From contig JAUWTC010000223.1 of the NCBI GenBank assembly GCA_030609785.1, positions 1-5,354 on the forward strand: a stretch of DNA of 5,354 nt, in the 5' to 3' direction. The notes under the pieces are model-generated. The model saw only the letters and a list, made by a program, of their open reading frames with translations. It was not told the origin of the DNA and ran no database searches. Made by a program: the position numbers and the translations under genes. Source of the DNA: Holophagae bacterium (GTDB lineage Bacteria; Acidobacteriota; Thermoanaerobaculia; Thermoanaerobaculales; Sulfomarinibacteraceae). Below, in pieces: positions 1 through 5,348 of this stretch (position 1 is its first letter; every line of letters starts with the position of its first letter).

Positions 1-1468
1 AAACCACACAGCTATTGGACACATACGAGCCGGTGTAGCCCGGGGTGTAGCCGACATAGACGACCTCGGGCGTCGACTGGTAGACCTTGACGTAAGTGAT
101 GTTGTAATGGGGGTTTGAGGGTGGGATGGTGTAAATGACGTCGGGAACGTCCTCGCAGACGACCCACGGACCGGTAGCGGCGTTGGAGACATACCAGACC
201 CCCTGCTCACACCAGTAGTAGGCACCTTCGGCAAGAATGACCGACGACGAGGTGTTGACGGCGTACTGCATTGTGGTGGTTTCGACCGCTTCGAACTTCG
301 GTTGGCCGTCGTATTCAACTTTGGACTCGGCATTGCCGCGTTTGACGCCGGCAGTCTGGGGGATACTCTGCTCGAGCATGGCATCCTTGCTTTCATCAGT
401 TCCGGCGACGCTGGCTCTCAGATAGCCGACGTCGGAGTCTGACGGAATGTCGGAGAATGAGAGCGGCACCTCGTCGTTGGCGACCCACTGCCACGGACCC
501 TTATCGAGGTCCGATGACTGGAACCATCGACCCGACAGCAGGACATAGAATTTCTGTGTGCCAATGTCGAAAATGACGTCGGAATCGGTGTTGCTGACCT
601 CGAGGATGTCGTTACCCGCAATGGGTTCCATCGTGGTTTCGCCGTCGATGAAGACCAGTTCAGCCGGCACTGTCGAGACGACGAGTTCGGGTGTCCGTGA
701 GTCTCCACCCTGGGAGTCGTCGGGCTGCGGCTGATCTTTCGCCTGCTCTTTCATCTGGGAGTCGATCTTGGCGATCTCCTTCGGTAGTTTTTCGGTGGCC
801 TTCCAGGGCCCCATGACGTCGGAGGCGGTGAACCACTGGGTGTCGGAAGCCAGGAAGAAATCCCTGCCGTCCTTGATGATGACGTACGGAGTATTGACCA
901 CACGTTCCAGCTTGGAATCTTTGATCTCCTGCAGCTTGGGCTCGCCGTCGATCAGGATCAGAACCGCAGGTTGGTGCTTGACAATGATCTTCGGCACGTC
1001 ATGTTTGAGGTCGGCCTCGCCGGGACTCTCCCGGTCGGCAAGCTCGAGGGACGGCAGGAGAATATCGAGGTCAACCTCGTACACCCAATCGTCCAGCTCG
1101 TCTTCGAGGATATCGATCAGTTTCTGTTCCTTCTCTTCCCCAGCGTCAGGGAATCGCACTGCGGGTACCGTCACGTCATAGAAACTGACGGTTCTCGCCG
1201 CCTTGTCGGTGGTGAAGTGCCCCGAAAGCCAAACGGCGCCGAATACCGGCGCCTGGCCGGCAGATCCTACGACCGACACAGCGGCCCGGGCCTCGAAAGT
1301 GTTGCCTTCCCAGCTGTCAATCTGAGGCTGGTACATGGTGATCGAAGCGCCCATTGCTTCAACCATCTTCGGCCAGTCTTTGTCGCCTTCGTCCTGTGCC
1401 TGGGTCAGTGCTGCCGCAGCCAGAATTATCGTGAAAACCAGAACTGTGATGGCTTTGCCGTATCTCAT
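1..1468 (-). CDS. Secreted multi-module protein resembling 'carbohydrate-binding family V/XII' proteins, C-terminus cut off by the window edge
   Basis: The frame stays open from ATG 1468 to the left edge (489 codons, no stop), so the C-terminus is missing. An AAGGAG ribosome binding site at 1475-1480 sits six bases before the ATG. Residues 1-24 look like a Sec signal peptide (Arg/Lys start, hydrophobic stretch, likely cleavage after Ala24 in TQA-QDEG). A first domain (about 32-160) contains YQPQIDSW at 46-53 and is followed by three diverged copies of a module (about 167-229, 268-335, 384-442), each with a DGxP-like start and a GPW near its end. Residues 470-480 read VYVGYTPGYTG. This order and these motifs match, from memory, large exported proteins of Gram-negative bacteria that databases call carbohydrate-binding family V/XII. 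That name is inherited, and no sugar-binding or catalytic residues are evident. The protein is probably periplasmic or surface-located; its function is unknown. It is last in a likely operon, 60 bases after the preceding gene. Confidence 0.85.
   Translation of the reverse strand, partial: MRYGKAITVLVFTIILAAAALTQAQDEGDKDWPKMVEAMGASITMYQPQIDSWEGNTFEARAAVSVVGSAGQAPVFGAVWLSGHFTTDKAARTVSFYDVTVPAVRFPDAGEEKEQKLIDILEDELDDWVYEVDLDILLPSLELADRESPGEADLKHDVPKIIVKHQPAVLILIDGEPKLQEIKDSKLERVVNTPYVIIKDGRDFFLASDTQWFTASDVMGPWKATEKLPKEIAKIDSQMKEQAKDQPQPDDSQGGDSRTPELVVSTVPAELVFIDGETTMEPIAGNDILEVSNTDSDVIFDIGTQKFYVLLSGRWFQSSDLDKGPWQWVANDEVPLSFSDIPSDSDVGYLRASVAGTDESKDAMLEQSIPQTAGVKRGNAESKVEYDGQPKFEAVETTTMQYAVNTSSSVILAEGAYYWCEQGVWYVSNAATGPWVVCEDVPDVIYTIPPSNPHYNITYVKVYQSTPEVVYVGYTPGYTGSYVSNSCVV
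143..970 (-). repeat. Three diverged protein modules encoded in tandem
   Basis: Within the left-edge protein, a module of about 60-68 residues occurs three times: nucleotides 782-970 (residues 167-229), 464-667 (268-335) and 143-319 (384-442). Shared landmarks, in order, are a hydrophobic strand ending in DG (IDGEP, IDGET, YDGQP), an acidic position about six residues later, an N-T pair (VVNTP, VSNTD, AVNTS), an aromatic pair (FF, FY, YY), an aromatic-rich strand (TQWFTAS, GRWFQSS, GVWYVSN) and GPW, closing on LP or VP. A charged, Gln/Asp-rich linker (about 230-262) separates copies 1 and 2. Copies 2 and 3 are joined by a segment containing the IPQTAGV stretch at 369-375. The modules are recognisable only at protein level. 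Confidence 0.8.
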
Positions 1469-1515
1469 GGGAAACTCCTTCTCGTCACAACGAATCACTG
1501 CTTTAAAGGGTCGTC

Positions 1516-1521
1516 ATTATA
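1516..1521 (-). promoter_or_regulatory. Possible -10 box (TATAAT) ahead of the left-edge gene
   Basis: In the 60-base gap after the hendecad protein gene, the minus strand reads TATAAT, a perfect match to the sigma-70 -10 consensus, 47 bases before ATG 1468. No good -35 element lies 16-18 bases upstream (the segment reads AAGGGG), and there is no TG extension. It could be a weak internal promoter or chance. There is no terminator in the gap, so read-through from the upstream gene is also possible. Confidence 0.22.
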
Positions 1522-1528
1522 GGACATC

Positions 1529-2701
1529 CTACGGCCTGCCCCTTCGGGCGAACCAGACAAGGATCAGGCCTCCGATCAGCAACAGCGGAAGAACGACCGC
1601 GAGCAGTTGAGCCGCCCGGACGAAAAGATGGTCGATCAGGTCTTGCCGGCTTTGCACCAGAGCCGAGGATACGATCGACTCGAGATCCTCAAAAGCTGCG
1701 GCTCGTTGGTGATCAAGTGCCTCGACCAAGGCCTCTCTTTCGCCGGTAATGGCCTTGAGGATTGCGATCCGCTCCTCGGTGAGTTGATCCAGTATCGCCT
1801 GCCGTTCCGCAGTGACGAACGCCAGGGAATCGGTCCGTTCGGCATGAATCCACTGTCCGACTACGAGGCCCTCGTGGCGGAGGTCCTTGATCAACGCCTG
1901 CCGTTCGGCTTCGATGTCGAAAGGGAAATTATCGATCGACATGTGGAGCGGTCCAACCTGGTCAACTGCCCGTGCCACGATACGCTCGGCCATCATCTCT
2001 TCAATCAACAACTGCGCCTGCCACCGGCCTTGCCGGGGCAGATGCTCCGCATAGATGTCCGCCCGAACGGCAAAGTCCGCCAAATCGTCCTGGGCGCTGG
2101 AGATTGCGGCTCCCAGGCCACCGCCGGTGGCTGCGTTTGATTTGGCCAACAGGTTCGCGGTTGAGTCCCTGATCGCGAAGCTGCCCTCGATCGGATGCCG
2201 CCGGGCCCATTCCTCGACCTGGATCCAGAATAGATCGATATCTTCTTGAGAAGCACCGGTCGCCAGATAGACGGACTGCAGGCGTTGTTTCATGTCTTCT
2301 GCCGCTCGCAGGACGATCTGTTTGGCCTCGTCGTCCAGGGCCATGTTGCTGCCGTCTGTGAACTCCTGCCGGAATTGTTCGACCAGGGCCGTGGCATCGA
2401 TCAGTGCCGCTCCGGGGTCTTTCCGAAACAGGGCCTCGAAAAGTGCCGGAATTGCCTCGGTCTTGGTCCGGAGGATCTTGTTCCGCACCTCGGGGTCTTC
2501 GGATTGGGCAATGATCTCGTCGGCCGTTTTCTCGAGAATTCCTGCCAGCGGCCTTGCCAGACCCCGGACTCGGACCCTCAGCTCCTGGGAGGAGATGGTG
2601 ACCGATGGGTTTTTCTGAAAAAGATGGGAGGTCTGGGATCCGCTGGCACAGGCCAGAAGAGGGGACACGACACAGAGGACGATGATTCGGGCCATTTTCA
2701 T
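1529..2701 (-). CDS. Predicted lipoprotein with seven hendecad repeats and a C-terminal membrane helix, function unknown
   Basis: This is a 390-residue protein I do not recognise as a named family. The N-terminus is a short lipoprotein signal: basic start, hydrophobic core and lipobox L15-L16-A17-C18 followed by Ala-Ser-Gly. The middle (about 35-250) is charged and probably helical, with no catalytic motif that I can see. Residues 264-340 are seven consecutive 11-residue units in register, the clearest being TAERQAILDQL (297-307), TEERIAILKAI (308-318) and TGEREALVEAL (319-329), which predicts a long coiled coil. Residues about 362-384 form one strong transmembrane helix followed by ARRGRP, so the C-terminus should face the cytoplasm. 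The protein would thus carry a lipid at one end and a membrane helix at the other. It lies 52 bases after the prenyltransferase gene and 60 bases before the left-edge gene, and is probably co-transcribed with both. An in-frame ATG at 2695 (Met3) is an alternative start with little effect. Confidence 0.88.
   Translation of the reverse strand: MKMARIIVLCVVSPLLACASGSQTSHLFQKNPSVTISSQELRVRVRGLARPLAGILEKTADEIIAQSEDPEVRNKILRTKTEAIPALFEALFRKDPGAALIDATALVEQFRQEFTDGSNMALDDEAKQIVLRAAEDMKQRLQSVYLATGASQEDIDLFWIQVEEWARRHPIEGSFAIRDSTANLLAKSNAATGGGLGAAISSAQDDLADFAVRADIYAEHLPRQGRWQAQLLIEEMMAERIVARAVDQVGPLHMSIDNFPFDIEAERQALIKDLRHEGLVVGQWIHAERTDSLAFVTAERQAILDQLTEERIAILKAITGEREALVEALDHQRAAAFEDLESIVSSALVQSRQDLIDHLFVRAAQLLAVVLPLLLIGGLILVWFARRGRP
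1682..1912 (-). repeat. Seven in-register 11-residue (33-base) coding repeats
   Basis: Residues 264-340 of the lipoprotein/membrane protein divide into seven units of exactly 11 residues without gaps: 264-274, 275-285, 286-296, 297-307, 308-318, 319-329 and 330-340. Units 1, 4, 5 and 6 share the pattern x-x-E-R-x-A-(I/L)-(L/I/V)-x-x-(L/I). Unit 3 keeps AER, unit 7 keeps R and a final L, and unit 2 is the most diverged. An 11-residue period is typical of hendecad coiled coils, which are nearly straight or slightly right-handed. Confidence 0.8.
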
Positions 2702-2706
2702 GCATT

Positions 2707-2712
2707 ACCTCC
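2707..2712 (-). promoter_or_regulatory. Ribosome binding site GGAGGT that fixes the start of the hendecad protein
   Basis: The minus strand reads GGAGGT, then five bases, then ATG 2701. Another ATG at 2705 is in a different frame and would sit only one base from the site. ATG 2695 is in frame at an 11-base distance. The spacing favours 2701, and the resulting N-terminus gives a complete lipoprotein signal. Confidence 0.7.
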
Positions 2713-2753
2713 GAGGGCTGGAGGCTATTTTACCGCAAGCCGAAGGAGACGTC

Positions 2754-3650
2754 TTAGTGGCGGATAGCAGCCAGCAGAAGGGCGAGGCCCAGAATCGTAT
2801 TGGTGGTCAGATTCCAGACGACGTTGGCGCCGAGGGCCGGAATCGGCGGATCGGTCTCGGGTGATCGAAGTGCCCAGGTGAAGGCGGCCATCAGCAGCAA
2901 CGTCGGCACGCCGGCTATCAGTGCCGTTGCCGGCAAGATCTTCATCCACACGCCGACCGCCAAGACTAAGGGCACGGCAAGTGCGGCGGTGACGTAGAGC
3001 CTCGCAGCCCAGGTCCGTCCGAATAGAAGAACCAAATTGCGTCGGCCTCCGTGCCGGTCGGCCGCCTCATCCGGAAACTCGTTGAGCAACAGAAGATTGA
3101 AAGTCATCAAGAATGCCGGTATCGATGCGACTACGACGGCGCTCCCGATACGGCCGGTTTGCACCAATCCCGTACCGAGAATGGGGAGGGCGCCGAGACC
3201 GAGGCCGGCGGCGACCTCGCCCAGCCCGATCCGGGCCATCAAATTCGTGTAGGTCAGGACCAGAAACGCCCCGGCGATCACCAGCGGAACCATCGGCCAT
3301 CCGATTTCAACAAGGAAGAAGACCCCGACGGCGCCACCGATGATCGAGCAGACGACGGCGAAAATCGTGGCGATTCTCGGGGTCATCGAACCGGAAGGAA
3401 GGGTGCCGCTGCCCCCTGAGAATGGGGTCGCCTCTGTTTCCAGGTCGATGCCCGTCTTGAAGTCACTGACCTCGTTGAAAATATTGACGGCCATGTGGAG
3501 AGCCACCAGACCGACAAGTGCCAGCAACGTGTGGGGCCAGGAAAAGGAGCGGTGGTACGCCGAAGCGCCTGCGCCGCAGACGACCAGGGTTACGGGAAGG
3601 ACCAGAAACGGGCCGCGAGAAACGCCGAGAAACGCCGATGCTTTTGCCAT
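2754..3650 (-). CDS. MenA-type UbiA-superfamily prenyltransferase
   Basis: A 298-residue polytopic membrane protein with about eight or nine hydrophobic helices (first at about 14-31, last at about 283-296) and both Asp-rich motifs of the UbiA superfamily. The first is NEVSDFKTGID (59-69), with the N-x3-D-x5-D spacing I recall for E. coli MenA. The second is PDEAADRHGGRRN (193-205), a D-x3-D motif followed by a basic loop. In this superfamily these Asp residues bind Mg-diphosphate of the polyprenyl donor, which is transferred to an aromatic or related acceptor in the inner membrane. An intervening FSGGSGTL stretch (77-84) occurs in MenA-like members. Length is normal. The acceptor is uncertain: 1,4-dihydroxy-2-naphthoate (menaquinone synthesis) is possible, but no quinone genes flank it, so I give no symbol. 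ATG 3650 is the only plausible start because an in-frame TAG lies 12 bases upstream (3660-3662); no convincing ribosome binding site precedes it. The gene probably heads the left-hand block. Confidence 0.9.
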   Translation of the reverse strand: MAKASAFLGVSRGPFLVLPVTLVVCGAGASAYHRSFSWPHTLLALVGLVALHMAVNIFNEVSDFKTGIDLETEATPFSGGSGTLPSGSMTPRIATIFAVVCSIIGGAVGVFFLVEIGWPMVPLVIAGAFLVLTYTNLMARIGLGEVAAGLGLGALPILGTGLVQTGRIGSAVVVASIPAFLMTFNLLLLNEFPDEAADRHGGRRNLVLLFGRTWAARLYVTAALAVPLVLAVGVWMKILPATALIAGVPTLLLMAAFTWALRSPETDPPIPALGANVVWNLTTNTILGLALLLAAIRH

Positions 3651-3665
3651 GGGGTAAGTCTACAG

Positions 3666-3695
3666 AAAAACACGCGCCTCTGAGGGCTCGTGTTT
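3666..3695 (-). terminator. Terminator-like hairpin just upstream of the prenyltransferase start
   Basis: On the minus strand an AAACACG arm (3689-3695) pairs with CGTGTTT (3668-3674), and the stem continues with GCC/GGC-type pairs across one mismatch and one bulge to a small loop near 3681-3683. A run of five T follows (3670 to 3666), overlapping the stem base. This fits an intrinsic terminator or attenuator read toward the prenyltransferase gene, whose ATG is only 15 bases downstream. On the plus strand the trailing T run is only three bases, so activity in that direction is unlikely. It resembles the stronger hairpin at 3844-3867. Confidence 0.5.
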
Positions 3696-3723
3696 GAAGG
3701 CTGACGCAAGGGACCAAACACAA

Positions 3724-3816
3724 TTGAACCGCAAAGAGCGCGAAGGGCGCAAAGGGAACGCAAAGAAGGTATTGAAAATAAAAACCCTTAGCGCTCTTTG
3801 CGTCTTGGCGGTTCAA
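3724..3816. repeat. Imperfect inverted repeat made of GCAAAG-type units (REP/MITE-like element)
   Basis: The outer arms are a perfect 9-base inverted match, TTGAACCGC at 3724-3732 and its complement at 3808-3816. Inside, 3733-3747 matches the complement of 3785-3799 at 14 of 15 positions, but shifted by eight bases because the right arm carries an extra CAAGACGC. The left arm also contains four short direct units of the form GCRAAGRR beginning at 3731, 3740, 3749 and 3760. The centre (about 3769-3784) is AT-rich. Elements with this GCAAAG/GGTTCAA vocabulary recur in intergenic regions of several bacterial phyla, as I recall. There is no transposase here and no obvious target-site duplication. 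Its function is unknown. Confidence 0.7.
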
Positions 3817-3843
3817 AACTAGACCGATGGCTTCATCAATGAC

Positions 3844-3867
3844 AAAAAACGCGCCCCGAAGGGCGCG
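3844..3867 (-). terminator. Intrinsic terminator of the solute-binding protein gene
   Basis: On the minus strand, CGCGCCC (3867-3861), a TTCG loop (3860-3857) and GGGCGCG (3856-3850) form a perfect 7-bp GC stem closed by C-G on a UUCG tetraloop, followed by six T (3849-3844). It starts 25 bases after the stop codon at 3893-3895. This is a textbook rho-independent terminator and separates the two gene blocks. Confidence 0.92.
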
Positions 3868-3892
3868 CGTTAACTGACAGCTGATAGCTCTC

Positions 3893-4705
3893 CTACGGGA
3901 GTGCCACGAGCCAGGCGCCGTTGTCAAACCACTGTTCCTCGAGGATTTCGAGCACACCGATCAATTCGAGGGCGCCGAGGGAGTTTTCCACCATGTTGAG
4001 GAACACGGTGTCTCCAGGCGGAATCGCGATGCCGATGGGCTCGAGGGTCAGTGGACGGTCCAGGGTCACCAGATCGGCCTCAGGGTGCCGCAGGATCGAG
4101 AGGGCGCAAATCGGGTAGTCGGCGACCAGAGCGTCGGCTTTGTCCTCGATCACCATTTTGACGCCGGTCTCATAGTCGTCAACGGCGGTGTACTGAGCGT
4201 CGGGCCAGACCTCTTTGACGAAGTCCTGGCTGGTCGAATCCTTGAGCGCCACGATACGGGCTTTCGATTGATCCAATTCCTCTGCCTCGACGATGGCAGC
4301 AATGGTTTTCGATTTTGTCAGGATCGATTTTCCCGATACCTGGTAGGGGCCTACGAACGCCACCTGGAGGTTGCGCCTCGGGGTCATCGTCATGCCGGAC
4401 ATCACCACGTCGACTTCGCCCTTTTTGAGGGCGGGAAGCAACTCGGCAAAGGGCTTTTGAACGATTTCCAACTCGACCTGCATCGCGCCGGCGAGCAGGG
4501 TGGCGATATCGACCTCATAGCCGATGACCTCTCCGGTCTTCGAGACGACGGTGTATGGCGGCTGCGTTCCGGTCATGCCGACGCGGAGCTTACCGCTTTC
4601 GATGATGCGGGTGGCCACCGGGGCGTCGCTGCCGGCAATGGCTGCAAGTGGCGAGCCGATCACCAGGATCAGGACCAGTACTGTGAGAATTGCCGTTCTT
4701 TTCAT
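3893..4705 (-). CDS. Family 3 extracellular solute-binding protein (amino-acid type)
   Basis: A 270-residue periplasmic binding protein of the SBP_bac_3 family, the usual length. Residues 1-24 are a Sec signal peptide with a likely cut after Ala24 (A22-I-A24). There is no lipobox, so the protein should be free in the periplasm. The mature part follows the family pattern: GKLRVGMTG (38-46), PPYTVV (49-54), GYEVDIATLL (62-71), KPFAELLPALKKGEVDVV (84-101) and SGMTMTPRR (103-111), where Arg111 aligns with the arginine that holds the ligand carboxylate in glutamine-binding protein. VADYP (194-198) places Asp196 where that family has the Asp that binds the amino group. These features suggest an amino-acid-like ligand, but specificity cannot be read. 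No permease or ATPase gene is adjacent, so it either serves a transporter encoded elsewhere or has another sensing or enzymatic role. AAGGAG at 4712-4717 precedes ATG 4705 by six bases. The gene lies 64 bases after the DUF4136 gene and ends in the strong terminator. Confidence 0.92.
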   Translation of the reverse strand: MKRTAILTVLVLILVIGSPLAAIAGSDAPVATRIIESGKLRVGMTGTQPPYTVVSKTGEVIGYEVDIATLLAGAMQVELEIVQKPFAELLPALKKGEVDVVMSGMTMTPRRNLQVAFVGPYQVSGKSILTKSKTIAAIVEAEELDQSKARIVALKDSTSQDFVKEVWPDAQYTAVDDYETGVKMVIEDKADALVADYPICALSILRHPEADLVTLDRPLTLEPIGIAIPPGDTVFLNMVENSLGALELIGVLEILEEQWFDNGAWLVALP

Positions 4706-4769
4706 CGTTTTCTCCTTTATTCAATCAACCCGTCAGGGCCAAGATTACGAATATTGTTACCTCAAAGAA

Positions 4770-5348
4770 TCACTCATTGGCGATGACCAGGGGAGGGAAC
4801 CAGAGAAGGATCCGTGCCACGTGACCATCGATCTTTTCTTGTGACTTGTCGCTCTTCGAAAGGGTTTTTTGGAGCATTCCCCGCCAGACCAGATCGTTCT
4901 TGGCGCCGTCGATGATGTCGATGATCAGAGTGCCCACTTCATATTGGTAGGCTCTCATGCCGCCATATCCGCCATATCCACCGTACCCCATCCCCCAGTA
5001 GCCGCCCCAGCCGCCGTAACCGTAGCCGTATCCGGAATTGTAGACCTCGACCTTCTCCTCGCTCGAGCCGTAGTACGTGATCAGTATGTCGGCCTGATCC
5101 GGCGTAGCCTCGGTGAAGCCTTTCTTCAAGAGTTCCGAAGCGACCGCCCGGTGGATTCTGGTATCGACAATCTGACTGGCGCGCTCGGGCTTGTATTTAC
5201 TCTCGGAGTGGTCATACCACCCGAAGGTCTTGTATTTCGTAAAGTCGACGTCGTGGTCGTAGTCGCTGTCGACTGTTGTTGTGGTGGAGCAGCCGATGCT
5301 CAGGGCCGCCAGAACCATGGCCAGTACCCATGTGAAAGTGATCTTCAA
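4770..5348 (-). CDS. DUF4136-family lipoprotein with a Gly/Tyr-rich insert
   Basis: A protein of about 192 residues with a lipoprotein signal ending in L17-S-I-G-C20 and a DUF4136-like body: DYDHDVDFTKYKTFGW (29-44), a helix with RIHRAVASELLKKGF (64-78), the strand ADILITYYGS (86-95), then LIIDIIDGAKNDLVWRGML (141-159) and a closing ARILLWFPP (178-186). DUF4136 proteins are small, mostly uncharacterised envelope lipoproteins. Between the two halves, residues 106-130 are almost entirely Gly and Tyr with some Trp and Met. The start is uncertain: the codon at 5346-5348 is TTG, the next in-frame ATG (5318) would leave too short a signal, and the two codons before the TTG, AAT and CAA, run to the window edge. 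A true ATG just outside the window, giving a start like xNQLKITF, is plausible, so the gene may extend beyond the edge. It is probably co-transcribed with the solute-binding protein gene; no terminator lies between them. Confidence 0.88.
   Translation of the reverse strand: MKITFTWVLAMVLAALSIGCSTTTTVDSDYDHDVDFTKYKTFGWYDHSESKYKPERASQIVDTRIHRAVASELLKKGFTEATPDQADILITYYGSSEEKVEVYNSGYGYGYGGWGGYWGMGYGGYGGYGGMRAYQYEVGTLIIDIIDGAKNDLVWRGMLQKTLSKSDKSQEKIDGHVARILLWFPPLVIANE
4959..5033 (-). repeat. Low-complexity Gly/Tyr coding tract
   Basis: These bases encode residues 106-130 of the DUF4136 protein, a run of GYG, GGW and GGY units. At DNA level the plus strand shows repeated ccgccatat and ccgtagccgtat-like words, so the tract could change length by replication slippage in whole-codon steps. 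It lies between two conserved strands of the domain and is probably an exposed loop. Confidence 0.75.

Noticed and set aside
971..1522. Plus-strand 183-codon frame and other plus-strand frames over 237-1610
   Set aside because: They lie opposite the left-edge gene, whose 489-codon open frame, signal peptide, ribosome binding site and repeated modules identify the true coding strand.
2001..2705. Minus-strand 234-codon frame starting at ATG 2705
   Set aside because: It is rich in Arg, Pro and Gly, as expected from an out-of-frame reading of GC-rich DNA, and it overlaps the hendecad protein, which has the better-spaced ribosome binding site and clear signal and membrane segments.
2727..2732. 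TAAAAT as a -10 box for the hendecad protein gene
   Set aside because: The segment 17 bases upstream (AAGACG) matches the -35 consensus at only three of six positions, and the 52-base gap without a terminator is better explained by co-transcription.
3731..3768. Short GCRAAGRR repeats as a CRISPR array
   Set aside because: Units are only about eight bases, spaced 9-11 bases apart, with no spacers of regular length and no cas genes.
3463..3957. Minus-strand open frame of 164 codons across the gap
   Set aside because: It runs through the repeat element and both hairpins, overlaps the ends of two solid genes in another frame, and its internal repeats (two RALRGA-like segments) are simply the two terminator hairpins translated.
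4706..4769. Promoter or terminator between the DUF4136 and solute-binding genes
   Set aside because: Only a three-base CCC/GGG stem without a T run is present, and no -35/-10 pair with proper spacing could be found.
4085..4786. Plus-strand 233-codon frame
   Set aside because: It is antisense to the solute-binding protein gene for nearly all its length, shows no family motif, and has no support beyond being open.
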